Below are positions 30,403-41,436 of a stretch of 64,000 nt of DNA, piece after piece; positions within the stretch are counted from its first letter, which is position 1, and the number at the start of each line of letters is the position of its first letter. Source of the DNA: Typha latifolia (taxonomy: Eukaryota; Streptophyta; Magnoliopsida; Poales; Typhaceae); contig CM034109.1 of NCBI GenBank assembly GCA_019914945.1, forward strand, positions 8,796,479 to 8,860,478. Direction: 5' to 3'. The notes beneath the pieces are model-generated. The model was not told where the DNA came from and did no database searches. It saw only the letters and a program-made list of their open reading frames with translations. Both the position numbers and the translations under genes were made by a program.

Positions 30403-32015
30403 CAAATATTGGTAAAACAACAACAATAAAGAAATCAAAGTAATCCACAACTCACTTGTTCCAAACTCCATCAGATTCCGCTCCAAAGCGAAGAAATCGA
30501 ACGGGGAACAACTAAGCGGCTTAGAATTCTCTCTCTCTCCTTTTCTTTATCTCTCCTCTTTATGGGAGACGACGAGGCCATTCCGAAGCCAGAGGATTTG
30601 GGGTATTAATATTCGCGAGTTGGAAATTTTTATCTTATCGGTGATAAATATCGGAGAAAAAGCGAAGCTAACGTTGGCCTACTCTCCGCCACGTAATCGG
30701 GTCGAGACAAGGCACGAGAATATTATAATGCTTTTCGCGAGTATCTCGGGAGGGGAGATAAGAGGAGGTGGCAATAAAGTGAATTTAGTAAAGGAGGGAT
30801 GGCGAAATATCTTATAACGGTGACTCGTCATCGTTCCGTTAACCTGACCTTTTCTTTTCTTTTTTTAATTTTTCTTCTTCTCTTTTTGATTTATTGCATG
30901 ATACTGATACAACGAGGAGAAACGTGGACAAGACCGCAGTTTTACATGTGGATCATATCTTAGCTAAAGTCGACTATCTTAAACTATAAATAAATTTTCA
31001 CATAATTAATTCCAATTATTGTTTGACTTCAATAGTCACAGTTATCATTAAAAATTATTGGTATTCCGCGCAATACATTTAATAAAATATTTTTAAATTA
31101 AAGAATATTTTATAAATTACACATTATATTTTATCTATTTTGTGATCCACATCTCGTCTTTGACGATTTTATAATTTGATCCTTCATTTTTCTCTAAATT
31201 TTTTTTAACACCCTAATCTTTTTTTTGACTAATTGATATGGATCAAATTACTAAAATATCATCACTACGTGAACAATATTATCCCACTTCCAAAATTTTA
31301 TATAGTATTTGAGAGCATATTATTATTTTAAAAGAAAAGGGACGAAGATTTTTTAACAAGATAATTACTAAAAGACCTCTAAAAGAAAAGAACATTAGCC
31401 TTGTCTTGTTTAGTTATTCTAATGAATCTTGTTGGATAAGGCTAATAATAGTGTAGTTGTTTCAATTTATTATGATAGCATAAGAGAATTTATATTAATA
31501 TAAGCTATTTTACCGTTTAACTATATATTAATATAGTGCGTACTAATTACACATGATGCTTTAAAATAATAACGTATTAAATAACTAAAATACTCTTTAA
31601 AATAAACAAATGAGAGATTAGAGATAAGACAAAAAAAAATGAGAGTGATTGTAATTATAGTTCATTGAAGTGATGTATTTTTAAAATAAAACTAATTATT
31701 ATTAAATATAAAATATTAGATTAAAATCTTTCTAAAAAGCATAAGGTCATTTTGATTCTTGATCTCAATCTACCCTCCTTATTCATATTTCAACAACCAA
31801 AATCCTCTTTGTTTATAATTATTATTACATCCTCTATTCTAATATTACAACCACACAAAAAAAAAAACACGAATAAAGATATCTATCCTCTAAAACTAGA
31901 ATAAATTTTTTTGATAACATTAAATTCTGCAACCAATTAAGGCCTAAAATGATGTCTATCCTCTAACTAATTGGACTAATCTATCAATAGTTCAAAAGTA
32001 CACTACGATGACGTC

Positions 32016-33160
32016 TAGGGGTGTAAACTAGTCGAGCTATGATCGAGCCTCGATTGAAATTAATTTCGAGTCGCTCTGTGATCAAGCTTTAATTAAAATA
32101 ATTTTAATTTGTGTCAATTTAGAACTTGAGCCTAGTTGGAGCTTAAATAAGCTGTTCAATTAGTAATTTTAAGTATTATCAATTTAAGTTATTTTTGAGT
32201 CTGAGTAAGCTTAAATTAATTTAAGCTTAAATCAAGCTTGAATTAATTTAGACTTGAATCAAGCTTAAAATAAAAACTAATAATATAAATATCACTAAAA
32301 TATAGATTATAAGTAATAAAGATATTTGTGTAATAAAAATTGGTAATCTTTCTAATTTGTTAACCATATCATTTTTTTCCTTCTAAACTTGACAAACTTC
32401 TTTTAAAAAAAGAGAGTTGGAAAAGTCTCAATCACAAAGTCGACGGCGTCTCCAACCGCCACGACAGATTAGCGAAATCGGACGGCCTGCAGGCCATGTT
32501 GGAATAATCGAACAGTCCGCCGTCCAACTCCACCACTTCGTCGTCAGCGACTGCCGGCTCCGACCAAATCCTGAACTCCAATCCCTTATAGCAACTGGCA
32601 ATGGCGTCATCGAAACCCCAGATTTGGCCAAACCCTCCTTCCTCCTTCTTTGCCTCCACCTCACCCTCCTGTTCCAATGACGACACCGTCATCATCGCCG
32701 AGGGCAATACATACCTATCAAGTAATAGGGACGATCGGAGTCAAGGACGACTACGGGTGCGAGGTGGAGCGGCATGCCGGTGTGGAGGAAAGAGTCAACG
32801 AGGTGTGCGGAGGTGCAGAGGTGTCGGTGTGCGGAGTTGGTGTGATCGGCGTCGGCGTCAAAGTCGACTGGGCTGATAGTGGAAAAGAATAGAATGAGTT
32901 TTCCGATCCAATTTTGAAAGAAAGAAATTAACCTCGGAAGTAGGAAGAGAGAAGCTAAGTCATTAGATCAAAAGATTTAATAATTCATATTAATCATATT
33001 ATATATATATATATATTAGAGTTTTATTGAGCCGGCTCAGAATTTAGCTTGACTCAAATTTAACTTCAAGCCTAGTTTTAAGATCAAGCTCAGCTCAACA
33101 TATTTTAAAGCTGAGCTTAATCGAGCCTAATTGCGTCTATATTTATGTTTCTCTTAATTA
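32016..33160. mobile_element. hAT-like non-autonomous element remnant with GC-rich insert
   Basis: The left end reads TAGGGGTGTAAACTAGTCG, a form often seen at ends of plant hAT-like non-autonomous elements. Both flanks are dense in AAGCTT, GAGCTT and TCGAGCC motifs (32.03-32.28 and 33.03-33.14 kb). No matching right terminal repeat was found, so the right boundary is a guess. A GC-rich segment at about 32430-32890 lies between the AT-rich flanks. Confidence 0.4.
32430..32890. pseudogene. GC-rich island, possible captured gene fragment
   Basis: About 460 bases of balanced to GC-rich, CpG-containing sequence sit inside very AT-rich DNA. Open frames exist on both strands: minus 32432-32707 contains FRIWSEPAVADDEVVELDGG, and plus frames run to about 32890. 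None matches a family I recognise. The composition shift suggests coding DNA of foreign origin, perhaps picked up by the surrounding element. It has no proper start context or splice structure and is probably not expressed as a protein. Confidence 0.3.
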
Positions 33161-33847
33161 GAGCCTGCTTCACTAGTATGTGCAATAATGCTGCTGTATT
33201 TTTTATAGCTAGCCATTAATGATGGACGTAATTGTAAGAAATGGATTATTTCTGTGTAATTTGCCATGGCATGAGAAAGCCAATAGAGACTCTGCTCAAA
33301 TTAGCGTAATTTCCTCCATTTGGGTGATTGATTCCAGCCTGCAATTAGTTGCTAAATTAGTTGAAAGAAATTGGTTTCTGAATCAAATGGAGAAAGTGCA
33401 TTATGTATTCCACACCAATATATGATGCTGACGTTCCAACTTGCATCCTTCTTTATCCCCACAAGTAGATACCTCTAAAGCAAGGATCATTGAGATAATG
33501 AGAGGGATGGAATAAATAAGAGGGGTGGAAGGAGCAAAAGGAGATGTTAATGCTCCCCCCAAGTGGTTGTTATAGTTCCATTTCCTTTGTTAATTGGATT
33601 TATGTCATTGTGATTGGTGTGATTGATGATTCCTTTGGAGATTAGTATGACGAGTTTTTCTTATTCAAATTGATAATTATTTGGGACTCCACAGTCTTAT
33701 GAATGTAATAATCAACAGCACTAGATAATTAAAGATAAGAGAAAGAATATACAACAGTTCAGATCCAAATTAACTTGCAAGAATAAGCCATACAAGAAAC
33801 AGTAAGATGAGCAACATCTGAGGTTACAAAAGATCGACATGAGGTTT

Positions 33848-34120
33848 CTACTTGAAATAAATCTTGGGCATCTCAGAATCCAAATCCCATGTCCCGGCCT
33901 CCCTGACATACTGCAAGTACCTCAAGAACTCCGGCTTTGCCACGTCCTTCTTCGACGGCGCCTCGAGAATTCTCATGACAGGGTGAGCGTTTGCATCTTT
34001 GCTGTTGCTCGGTCTCTTTGTGGCCTTAGCTTTGCTCTTCTCGGAGAAGTTGAAGGAGAACTGCTGCGAGAGGATGCGGCGGTACCCTCGCCGGCTTTTC
34101 TTCTCAACAGAGGAGGACAT
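33848..34120 (-). CDS. Small conserved plant protein, 90 aa, function unknown
   Basis: Single-exon frame. The N-terminus is basic and Ser/Lys-rich (MSSSVEKKSRRGYRRILSQQ), with a lysine-rich stretch to about residue 42. The second half looks structured: HPVMRILEAPSKKDVAKPEF, then LRYLQYVREAGTWDL, ending PKIYFK. I recall similar small plant proteins ending in a KPEFLRYLEY-like block and a closing IYYK/IYFK, but I know of no assigned function. No signal peptide or membrane segment is seen. Codon use and composition contrast with the AT-rich flanks, which supports a real gene. The basic N-terminus could be a nuclear or organellar signal, but that is speculation. It lies head-to-tail 500 bases beyond the pectinesterase stop codon on the same strand. 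Confidence 0.7.
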   Translation of the reverse strand: MSSSVEKKSRRGYRRILSQQFSFNFSEKSKAKATKRPSNSKDANAHPVMRILEAPSKKDVAKPEFLRYLQYVREAGTWDLDSEMPKIYFK

Positions 34121-34619
34121 GGCTATGGGAAGAAGAGGAAGAGGAAGAGTGGACTTAGGCTAATGGTGAAGGACAGATGGAGAGAGGAATTTGGAGCATT
34201 TAAGCTTCTTTTTTCCTTTAGAGCATCTCCTTGTTGAAATGGTCTTATTATTTTATATTTGATATATTAATTTTGATAGGTTGGTGTCATAACTATGGTG
34301 GTGGGGAAGCTTTGAATAGATAGCATTGGACTCGGCTGTCTTTTTGACATTATCTATAGGATTCGGTGGAAGATATCAATAACACGCATTACATTACTCT
34401 AAAATATTACACACAAACAAGTTGATGTGGTGCTCTACGCTATGAAAGTTTATTAAAAGATAATCGTTATGAAAGAGGTCCCAATAAATATATACACTGA
34501 AGTACCAATCGATGTTTGAACAAATACAATGAATACAATAAGTATACATTTGAATCAATCAATATATGTACATCTCTTTACACGTGCATTTGATATTGAT
34601 ACATAAGATTGCCATGGAG
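34121..34619. other. Short intergenic region between the small gene and pectinesterase
   Basis: AT-rich, with no coding frame. It must contain the promoter of the small 90-residue gene and the 3' UTR of the pectinesterase gene, both on the minus strand. Confidence 0.6.
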
Positions 34620-36887
34620 TCATGGTGTGGTTTGTGGCTTCCTGAAACTTTTTGGAGGCGGCCTGAGCCAGTCTCGTCCATTGATCCAAGTTTTCCTAAA
34701 GAAATGGCTTGCTTCACGTAAAGAGAGTTGGTGAGACCATCCGACTCTACCAGAGACATCAGAACCAGGACCATAACATCTAAATTGCCCATAGTGCACA
34801 GTCCTGTGGCACAAATATTAGGGACAAAGGTCAGAGGAAAAGAAAGAACAAGAAACATTTGTTCTCAGAAAAGGGAAAACAAAGTTATCTCAATTACCTC
34901 TGGTTACTTGGGTCGTTCCAATCACCCCAACCTTGAGGCAGCACGGCGTTGGACATGTAGGTGTAACCGTAAACGACCCGCGAATAACGCCCCCATGGTC
35001 GTCCTAGTATTAATGTTCCAACACCTGCGCCAGTCACCTTGCAACCAACAAAGCTATAACCAGTGTTCTCTTCTGCTGCCAACCTACGTTGCGCTGTGAC
35101 AGATCCACCGTTCTTGGAGATGGAGTGCAAGTGACATCTCTGTTTTTAAGTGTTAACAAACACATTAAAAGGTGAAGAAAAGGAGCATGCCCTACAACGA
35201 TTTACTCAAGTACACAGAAAAGAAGAAGGATGAGGCTTACGTCAAATAGAGATTGGCCATTGCCACAGACAAAGTCGGTGGCTCCTTCTATGTAACAATT
35301 TTTGTAATAGTGCCTCCCAACAGCATCAAGAAGAGTATCTTGATAAGATATAAATCTACAAGTGTAGAAGGCTACTCTGTCTCCAGATATGCTCAATGCA
35401 ACTGCTGGACCACTCGGGCCATATGAGTTCTGGAGAAAAGCACAAATTCTATTTGATAAGATTGAATGCACCTGTAAGAGAAGAGATAGAAGTTGCAAGA
35501 TAAAACCAAGACAAATTTCACTAAACCTGATACGATAACTCGTCTATTATGTGATTGTTATATGCCCGAGACTACATTTATCTATAATTGATAAAGCACA
35601 TATCCAATTGCTTCCACATGGACTACCTAAATCACAAGCTCTTATTTTTACCTGAATTGTTAGATATCTCCCAACAAAATCGGACGCCAATATGGAAACT
35701 GTTGGAGATTGAGGTGTGTCCCAACGTTCACTCCATGTGATGATGGCCGAGTTTGTCTTTGTGCCACTAAGTGTTACAAAGGGCTTGTCTTTTGGAACGA
35801 CTATCTTCTCCCTGTAAACATCGGAGAGAATCTCAGATGAATTTATCTTGCTTAATGATTGGGCAGGTGGATATATAATGCTGCCAGCTAATAATAACTT
35901 GACAAATACAAAATAGTAGCTTGTTACATAATTTGCTATTACATGAATATAATCATCAAATTGTAGATCTAGGACTTTGTCTAGAGAGAGAGGCGAACCA
36001 ATTATCAAGCTACACTTTCTTATATCAGGCAAATTAGATTAAAAGGGATACACTAAAAGATATACATCATTTAGAAACTCCTTAATACACTCAAGTCTAA
36101 GAGATCATTTCAATCAGTAATTAGCATTGCCATATCTACTGAGCTGATTGACTTGTAGGATGATTTAGAGAATGGTTTGGGTTAGATAGAAAGTAAATAT
36201 GTATGTATACAGAGACAGAAAGTAAATATGTATATCTTTTACCAATATTTACTTTCTGTCTTTTACCAATATTTCAATCCGTCGTACAATTCTGTCTATC
36301 AATATATGTATATATGTACCAATATGCATGTAAATATGTATGTATACAGATACATATAAACAATCAAGAATATATAGAACAAGTTGAGCATCCAAACAAA
36401 GACCACTCAAAAACATTTGGAGCTTTTAAGTTTTAATTGGAGAAAAAAATTCTAAGACATTTGTATTCAGATTTGCCACCCTTAATAGAGATTGCCAAGT
36501 GCCAATCCACTATGTTTTCTAGAAATTTAAAATATAAGCTTCTATATAGGTTGTGGATTTCAAGTCTACATACTGGACCTACAGAAATTTCCAACCCAGA
36601 CGCGAGGTGGGGCATCATAATAGAAAAGGAAGAATGACAAATCAACTGATAGAGAGAGATTACCTATAAGTACCAGGTTTAATCAAGATGTAGTAAAAGA
36701 CAGAATTGTTCGACGGAACAGAATCAATGGCATCTTGAATCTTTGTAAAATCCCCCTTTCCTGACTGATCAACTCTCAAGAGAATAGCATAGGAGGAGTC
36801 CGGAATGCCTGCAGCAGAAGAGGAAGACATGATGCAAGTAGAAAATAAGGCCAAAGCCAGGGCGTTAACACCACAGAAAGATCTCAT
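34620..36887 (-). CDS. Pectinesterase without PRO region (PME11-like)
   Basis: Cell-wall enzyme removing methyl esters from homogalacturonan (CE8). Exons in transcript order: 36887-36664, 35811-35652, 35429-35241, 35139-34898, 34803-34620; GT-AG, phases close to 332 residues. A signal peptide covers about residues 1-26. The mature enzyme starts at once (VDQSGKGDFTKIQDAIDSVP), so there is no inhibitor-like PRO domain. Catalytic Asp159 is in YQDTLLD, Asp180 in TDFVCGN, and Arg238 in LGRPWG. The usual oxyanion Gln of the QAVAL motif is replaced by Pro136 (SGPAVALSIS). The second Gln, Gln158, is kept. As I recall, PME11-type enzymes also have PAVAL, and the C-terminal block HYGQFRCYGPGSD and WLRPPPKSF fits them. 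Intron 1 is the longest, about 850 bases. TTTAAATAG lies just upstream of the start. Activity is likely but not certain, given the Gln substitution. Confidence 0.92.
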
Positions 36888-36917
36888 GCTGAAATTCCCA
36901 TAGAAGACATAACTCTC

Positions 36918-36930
36918 ATACTATTTAAAG
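36918..36930 (-). promoter_or_regulatory. TATA-like box of the pectinesterase gene
   Basis: On the minus strand, CCTTTAAATAGTATG lies about 35-45 bases before the ATG at 36887. It fits a core promoter only if the 5' leader is very short, so confidence is limited. Confidence 0.35.
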
Positions 36931-39112
36931 GTTAGTCAAAACCACTTTCTTATAACAGAAGTACAATAATGTCCTTCACGTAGCCTACTGGCGTAATGTG
37001 TGAATGTTGGTTTACGAACTTCAAAAGAAAGCAGGTGTGGTTGAAGTGTTGAACTTACCATATTTTGCTCATGGTTGTGTAAAACAGTAGATAATATCGA
37101 GAAAATAATAATAGAGTAGATCAATTATCTGTTATAGCCTGCCTCAATATTAGAAGGTTTTGAATGAACTACGGAGAAAAAGAAAAATAATGATAAGCAT
37201 GTGCTAATCTTTTAATGTCAAACAAGATGAAAGAAAGCTTATATAGATTGAGATCACTAACTTTAATATTCCAACGCAGAATTAAGTTAGAGCTTACTAA
37301 ATGAAATATGACATTGAAAATGATATCTTGATTTAGAAACCTTAAACTTCAAGAAAAAGCTGGCATGACCAAAGCCATATCTTTCAGGAGATGGTTTAGA
37401 GTGTCAACAAGACCTATCTGTATCACCAAAATATCCGTATGATTTTGACATGAGATTTTTTAATTCCAAGATGGATAACCAGATGATCACTGGCCAATGA
37501 AATATTGACTGAGCACAGACAATGATTGAGCAGATAGCTTGAAGATTATGCAATCTTTAAGTCCGATCACGAAACTCTAAGATGATTCTTATCTAGGAGA
37601 AATCCAATGGATATGTTATGTTCACAACTTAAGGAAGCATATATGTCAAATAAATACGCATGTTTGTCAAATGTATAAGCTAAATAAAGGACCTTGTCTC
37701 TTCTTCAAGAAGCTTGCAATGCGCTATTTACTAAACTGAAGTCAAAGGTGTTTTAAGCACAAGTAACAGAGGATTATGTTCATCTGCGGACAAAAATGCC
37801 GTCCAATTTCTAAGCAAGAATTACACGGGCATTGGTTGGCATTATTTCTTCCTTCAAATGAAGGCAGCCACATTGCTTGCTTTGCGTTCAATCTTACCCA
37901 TTGCTTAAATTGTCAATGAGCAATCTTTGTTACTCTTTTCGCAAGATGAGTGTCTATTTCGAGGCTTAGATTTGGAGGACAGCAAGCTCTACTCCAGAGA
38001 CCAAATGGGCTGCCTATAACTCTTACCCAATTGTTTGATGAGTTTTACTTCATAGTGGAGAAGTTCTCAAAAATCATTAAAAAGGGCGAAGACGAAGAAA
38101 TCACTCAATTACTTACGGCATGCATAAACGAACCTAACACAATGGGAAAAATTAACAAATAAATTTCTAAAAACTATAAGAAGAAACCTTCTTTGTTACA
38201 TTAAAGAAGTGTATACCTAACCTACAAACTCCCTCTTAAAGAAGATGCAATATAAATACCAATAGTTGGTAAGATGGATCGAACACCAATCGAAAACTGC
38301 TAGAAATCTCCAGCTTAGAGTGTAAAATAGGAAGACAAAAGACAAAAAAAAAAAAATCTCATTTTTGTCAAAAGATTAGATGTAGTAATTAGAGGAGGTG
38401 CTCAGAGTTATGTTCTTGAATGGATTTCAGGATGTCCGCATGTAAACAACAAGTCGGATTAACGAGAAAAACATCATCGCAACCTCCTTTTATTGCATCA
38501 AACACACCCACACATATTAGGGAAGAGAGAGAGAGAGAGATTTCACGTCAGCTCCATTGAAACCCTAGATGATGGAGTTCGCCCTTTTCGGGTGGGAGGG
38601 TTATTTATCGCAGGAGCACCTCCGATGAACGGTCGAGATGACAGATGGGACATATATTCAATTAGCAAATATGGGCTTCAAACAAAGGTTTGGGCCATTT
38701 AGAACCTTGGATCATATTTGGGCCGGGCCCAATGTAAGCATATTAATACAATAGGTTTTGCCTGTATAACCTTCAAAAATTCCTTATATGCACCTCTAAA
38801 GTTAATATTTGCATATATAGATATATACATTGTTTTTATATGTGTACCCTTAAAATATTTTTTATTTTTCATATATAGATATCCTTTAGAATTAACTAAT
38901 GGTTAAAAATAAAAAATTTAGATATAAAAATAAAATAAAATGTTCTTATTCTAGTTTTTATACATTTCTTATTGAGACTGAATTTCAAGTAACCCAATTA
39001 GCAAAAGGTATACATGCAAATAAACATATGTTTTTGAGATATATATATATATATATATATCAATTTTAGAATAACATTAGAGGTTGACAAGCAAATAGAA
39101 AATATAAGTTAT

Positions 39113-39499
39113 TGAGTTAAATATATTTTACTCCCTCCCTATATTTATATCTAAAATTTATTTTATCCCCTATATATTTTTTAATAATATTCTGACTAGA
39201 GTGAAACTTTTAGATTTTACATCTTAACTTAACAGAATATATAAAAATTTCTAAAATAGCCCTTTGTGTCAAATATATTAAAATTATAAAATATCCAAAC
39301 TATCCTTCTCTCTAATTAATTTGTCTAATAAATATAGAGGGTATTTTGATAATTAGGTGGGGCTATTAAGTGGGATAGAACCTCTAACAGTTTTATTTTA
39401 CTCATAATTACAGATATTAGCTTAGTATAAAAATATGTGTTGAGAGGTTAAATAGTTTTAGACATAAATACGAAAGGTAAAATATATTTTTACCGTAAA
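39113..39499. mobile_element. MITE candidate, about 385 bp
   Basis: The left end reads GTTAAATATATTTTACTCCC followed by TCCCTATATTTATATCTAAAA. The reverse complement of the right end reads GGTAAAAATATATTTTACC followed by TTTCGTATTTATGTCTAAAA. The arms thus pair over roughly 38 bases with mismatches. Size, AT content and CTCCCTCC near the end recall Stowaway-type elements. A target-site duplication was not identified. Confidence 0.5.
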
Positions 39500-40071
39500 T
39501 TATTTTCTTACCAATATTTATGAAAAAATATATAATTTTTTTCCCTCTTTGAATGACCTAAAAATGGAGACTTAAGTATTAAAAAAGAGAGAGAGAGAGA
39601 GAGATAGTGATAAGAAAATATACCTACAATCTGGCTGACGTAGTCAGGTATCTCAAAATTAAAGCCCCATATCTTATCTCCACCTTAATAAATATACCTA
39701 TACTTGAAACTTTAGGATCGAGTGTAGATATTTGACAAATTAATGAAAAAGATATTCGAGTATCTTTCCCAGATTGGTGTATGTACTGTTTCCTTAAAGC
39801 GTTCTCTGTTCCGAGATCCCCTCAAAAGGTTGGTCATAATGCACTGCTTTGTTCCTGCGAACCTGTTGCTCTGGCGGCTGAATCCAACAATACAATGGGC
39901 GTGGAGGATCCCTTCCTCCTTTACACGACCCATAAAATTATCACTTGGAATCTAAGCCCCTCCCATGGGTAATGGATTCCTCCAACTTGTGAGGTAGGCA
40001 GGACCACAGAATCTAGAATGACATATATCATGCACGACTAATGGAGAGATAGAAGGATAAGGAATCGATCG

Positions 40072-40386
40072 CTATTTAACTACATACATACTTTGCGTGG
40101 AGATGGCCATTATTAGTGAAATAAGCATCTGTATCTCAATAAGAAGGAATGGAATTAATGGCTTAATGGCTTTTTTGGGGGGGGCAGGCATATATAGATT
40201 CTCTCTAGCTTCTCCTCCCAGCTCCGTTCCTCCCTCCATAGCCACCACCTTCTTCAATAATTCATGCTCACGCAAATTGGTGACATGGTCCTGAGCCTTC
40301 AATGGATCTAAGCCTTCCACATCTCTCCAAGTAGAGTGGCCACGATCTTTGGTAGATTCCATTGCCGACCTCCGGAAAGACGTCAT
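40072..40386 (-). CDS. Possible small hypothetical protein, 104 aa
   Basis: The frame starts MTSFRRSAMESTKDRGHSTW and continues with a charged, helix-like stretch (LDPLKAQDHVTNLREHELLKK), then a Pro/Lys patch and a hydrophobic tail. The first 65 residues read like genuine coding sequence, with balanced composition and no low-complexity runs. The tail after about residue 67 looks like read-through into intron or UTR, so the real gene may splice there. I recognise no domain. A chance frame is possible. Confidence 0.35.
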   Translation of the reverse strand: MTSFRRSAMESTKDRGHSTWRDVEGLDPLKAQDHVTNLREHELLKKVVAMEGGTELGGEARENLYMPAPPKKAIKPLIPFLLIEIQMLISLIMAISTQSMYVVK

Positions 40387-41338
40387 GGAGATAAATCCAG
40401 TGAATGAGACAACATCTTTCCAAGGTCATGGGAGATATAGCATAGATACTTTATTTATCGATCTGGGTCCATCTCCCTGTACATGTACGGTAGTCATACG
40501 TATAAAGATTTTATAACTACTTTAAAGTTTAGAGTAGTTCTTAAGTCGACACGATATCAAAGCGAACCGTAGATTCCCTCAATCTCTTTCGTCCTTCCAA
40601 CTTTGGCACCTCTTTTATTAGATCTTTAGGGATTGCATTAGTGTGCCTCAATTACTTGTAAAACCCCCATGATTCAACTGTCGCAGTCTTTGGATTCACC
40701 GTATCAGCTTTTTTTTAATCAAAAGCATCTTGCCATGCTGGCATGGCTCTACTGGACTAAAAGATTTTTTTTGGCTGGATGAAGGTGACCATATATCAAA
40801 TTTCTTTTTGGATGAAGATTTTTCATTCTTATATTTCTATAGTTTTGTTTGGATTATCTTAATCTAAGCATAGGATTAATTGACCAAGTTCAACAGGCCA
40901 GATAGGCTAGTACTTTAAAGGGTTCCTTTTGTACAACTTTTTCATTAAATGGCATCCCTACTCCCCCCTCATCACGGGTACGTCTGAATCAAGGTTAGGT
41001 TATTTAATTAATTTGTTTAATCTCATCTCACTAAACAAGAAAGAGAATGTGATAGATTGCCACAAATAGGAAGCCTGTTCATATAAGTATATGACTCGCT
41101 AGCTCTCTCTCTCTATATATTTTTTAAAGACTTGATAAGGTAATCCTTATAAGATTAAAAAACAAACAACAACATTTAGATAAGTAATCCAAAAAGCAGA
41201 GTCATACCTTATTCTACGTACGTAGTTACCTTGCCTTCTTCCTCTCCCTAGCTTTATTCAAATTCCAAGTATTATTCCCTAACTGGCTCCACCAAACCAC
41301 CACCCCCACAAATCCACTCCCTCCCCCCCTCCTCCGGC

Positions 41339-41346
41339 TTATAAGG
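41339..41346 (+). promoter_or_regulatory. TATA box of the first RADIALIS-like gene
   Basis: TTATAAGG is about 95 bases before the ATG at 41437, following a CCTCC-rich stretch. The second RADIALIS-like gene has the same arrangement (CTATAAGAAG about 75 bases before its ATG). Confidence 0.6.
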
Positions 41347-41436
41347 AGCACCAGTGCAACTTCCATCTCCTCACTCATTAAACATTTTGAAAACTTATCT
41401 TTCCCTCCCTCCCTCCATCCTTCCCGTACTCAAGCA

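Larger units (their letters stand above)
29558..33847. other. Region upstream of the PCH1-like gene and 3' of the small 90-aa gene
   Basis: 29.56-30.6 kb is the likely 5' UTR/intron zone of the PCH1-like gene and holds (ATA)n and (GAA)n microsatellites. 30.6-32.0 kb is AT-rich without features. 32.0-33.15 kb is a transposon-like block around a GC-rich island. 33.2-33.8 kb shows nothing I can support as a gene. Confidence 0.55.
36888..41436. other. Intergenic region between pectinesterase and the first RADIALIS-like gene
   Basis: 36.9-38.4 kb shows nothing I can support. 38.45-38.73 kb resembles an orphan promoter (telo-box and GGGCC sites). 38.8-39.1 kb is AT-rich with an (AT)n run at 39041-39060. 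39.11-39.50 kb is a MITE candidate. 40.07-40.39 kb has a possible small gene on the minus strand. The last 250 bases are the RADIALIS-like promoter. Confidence 0.55.
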
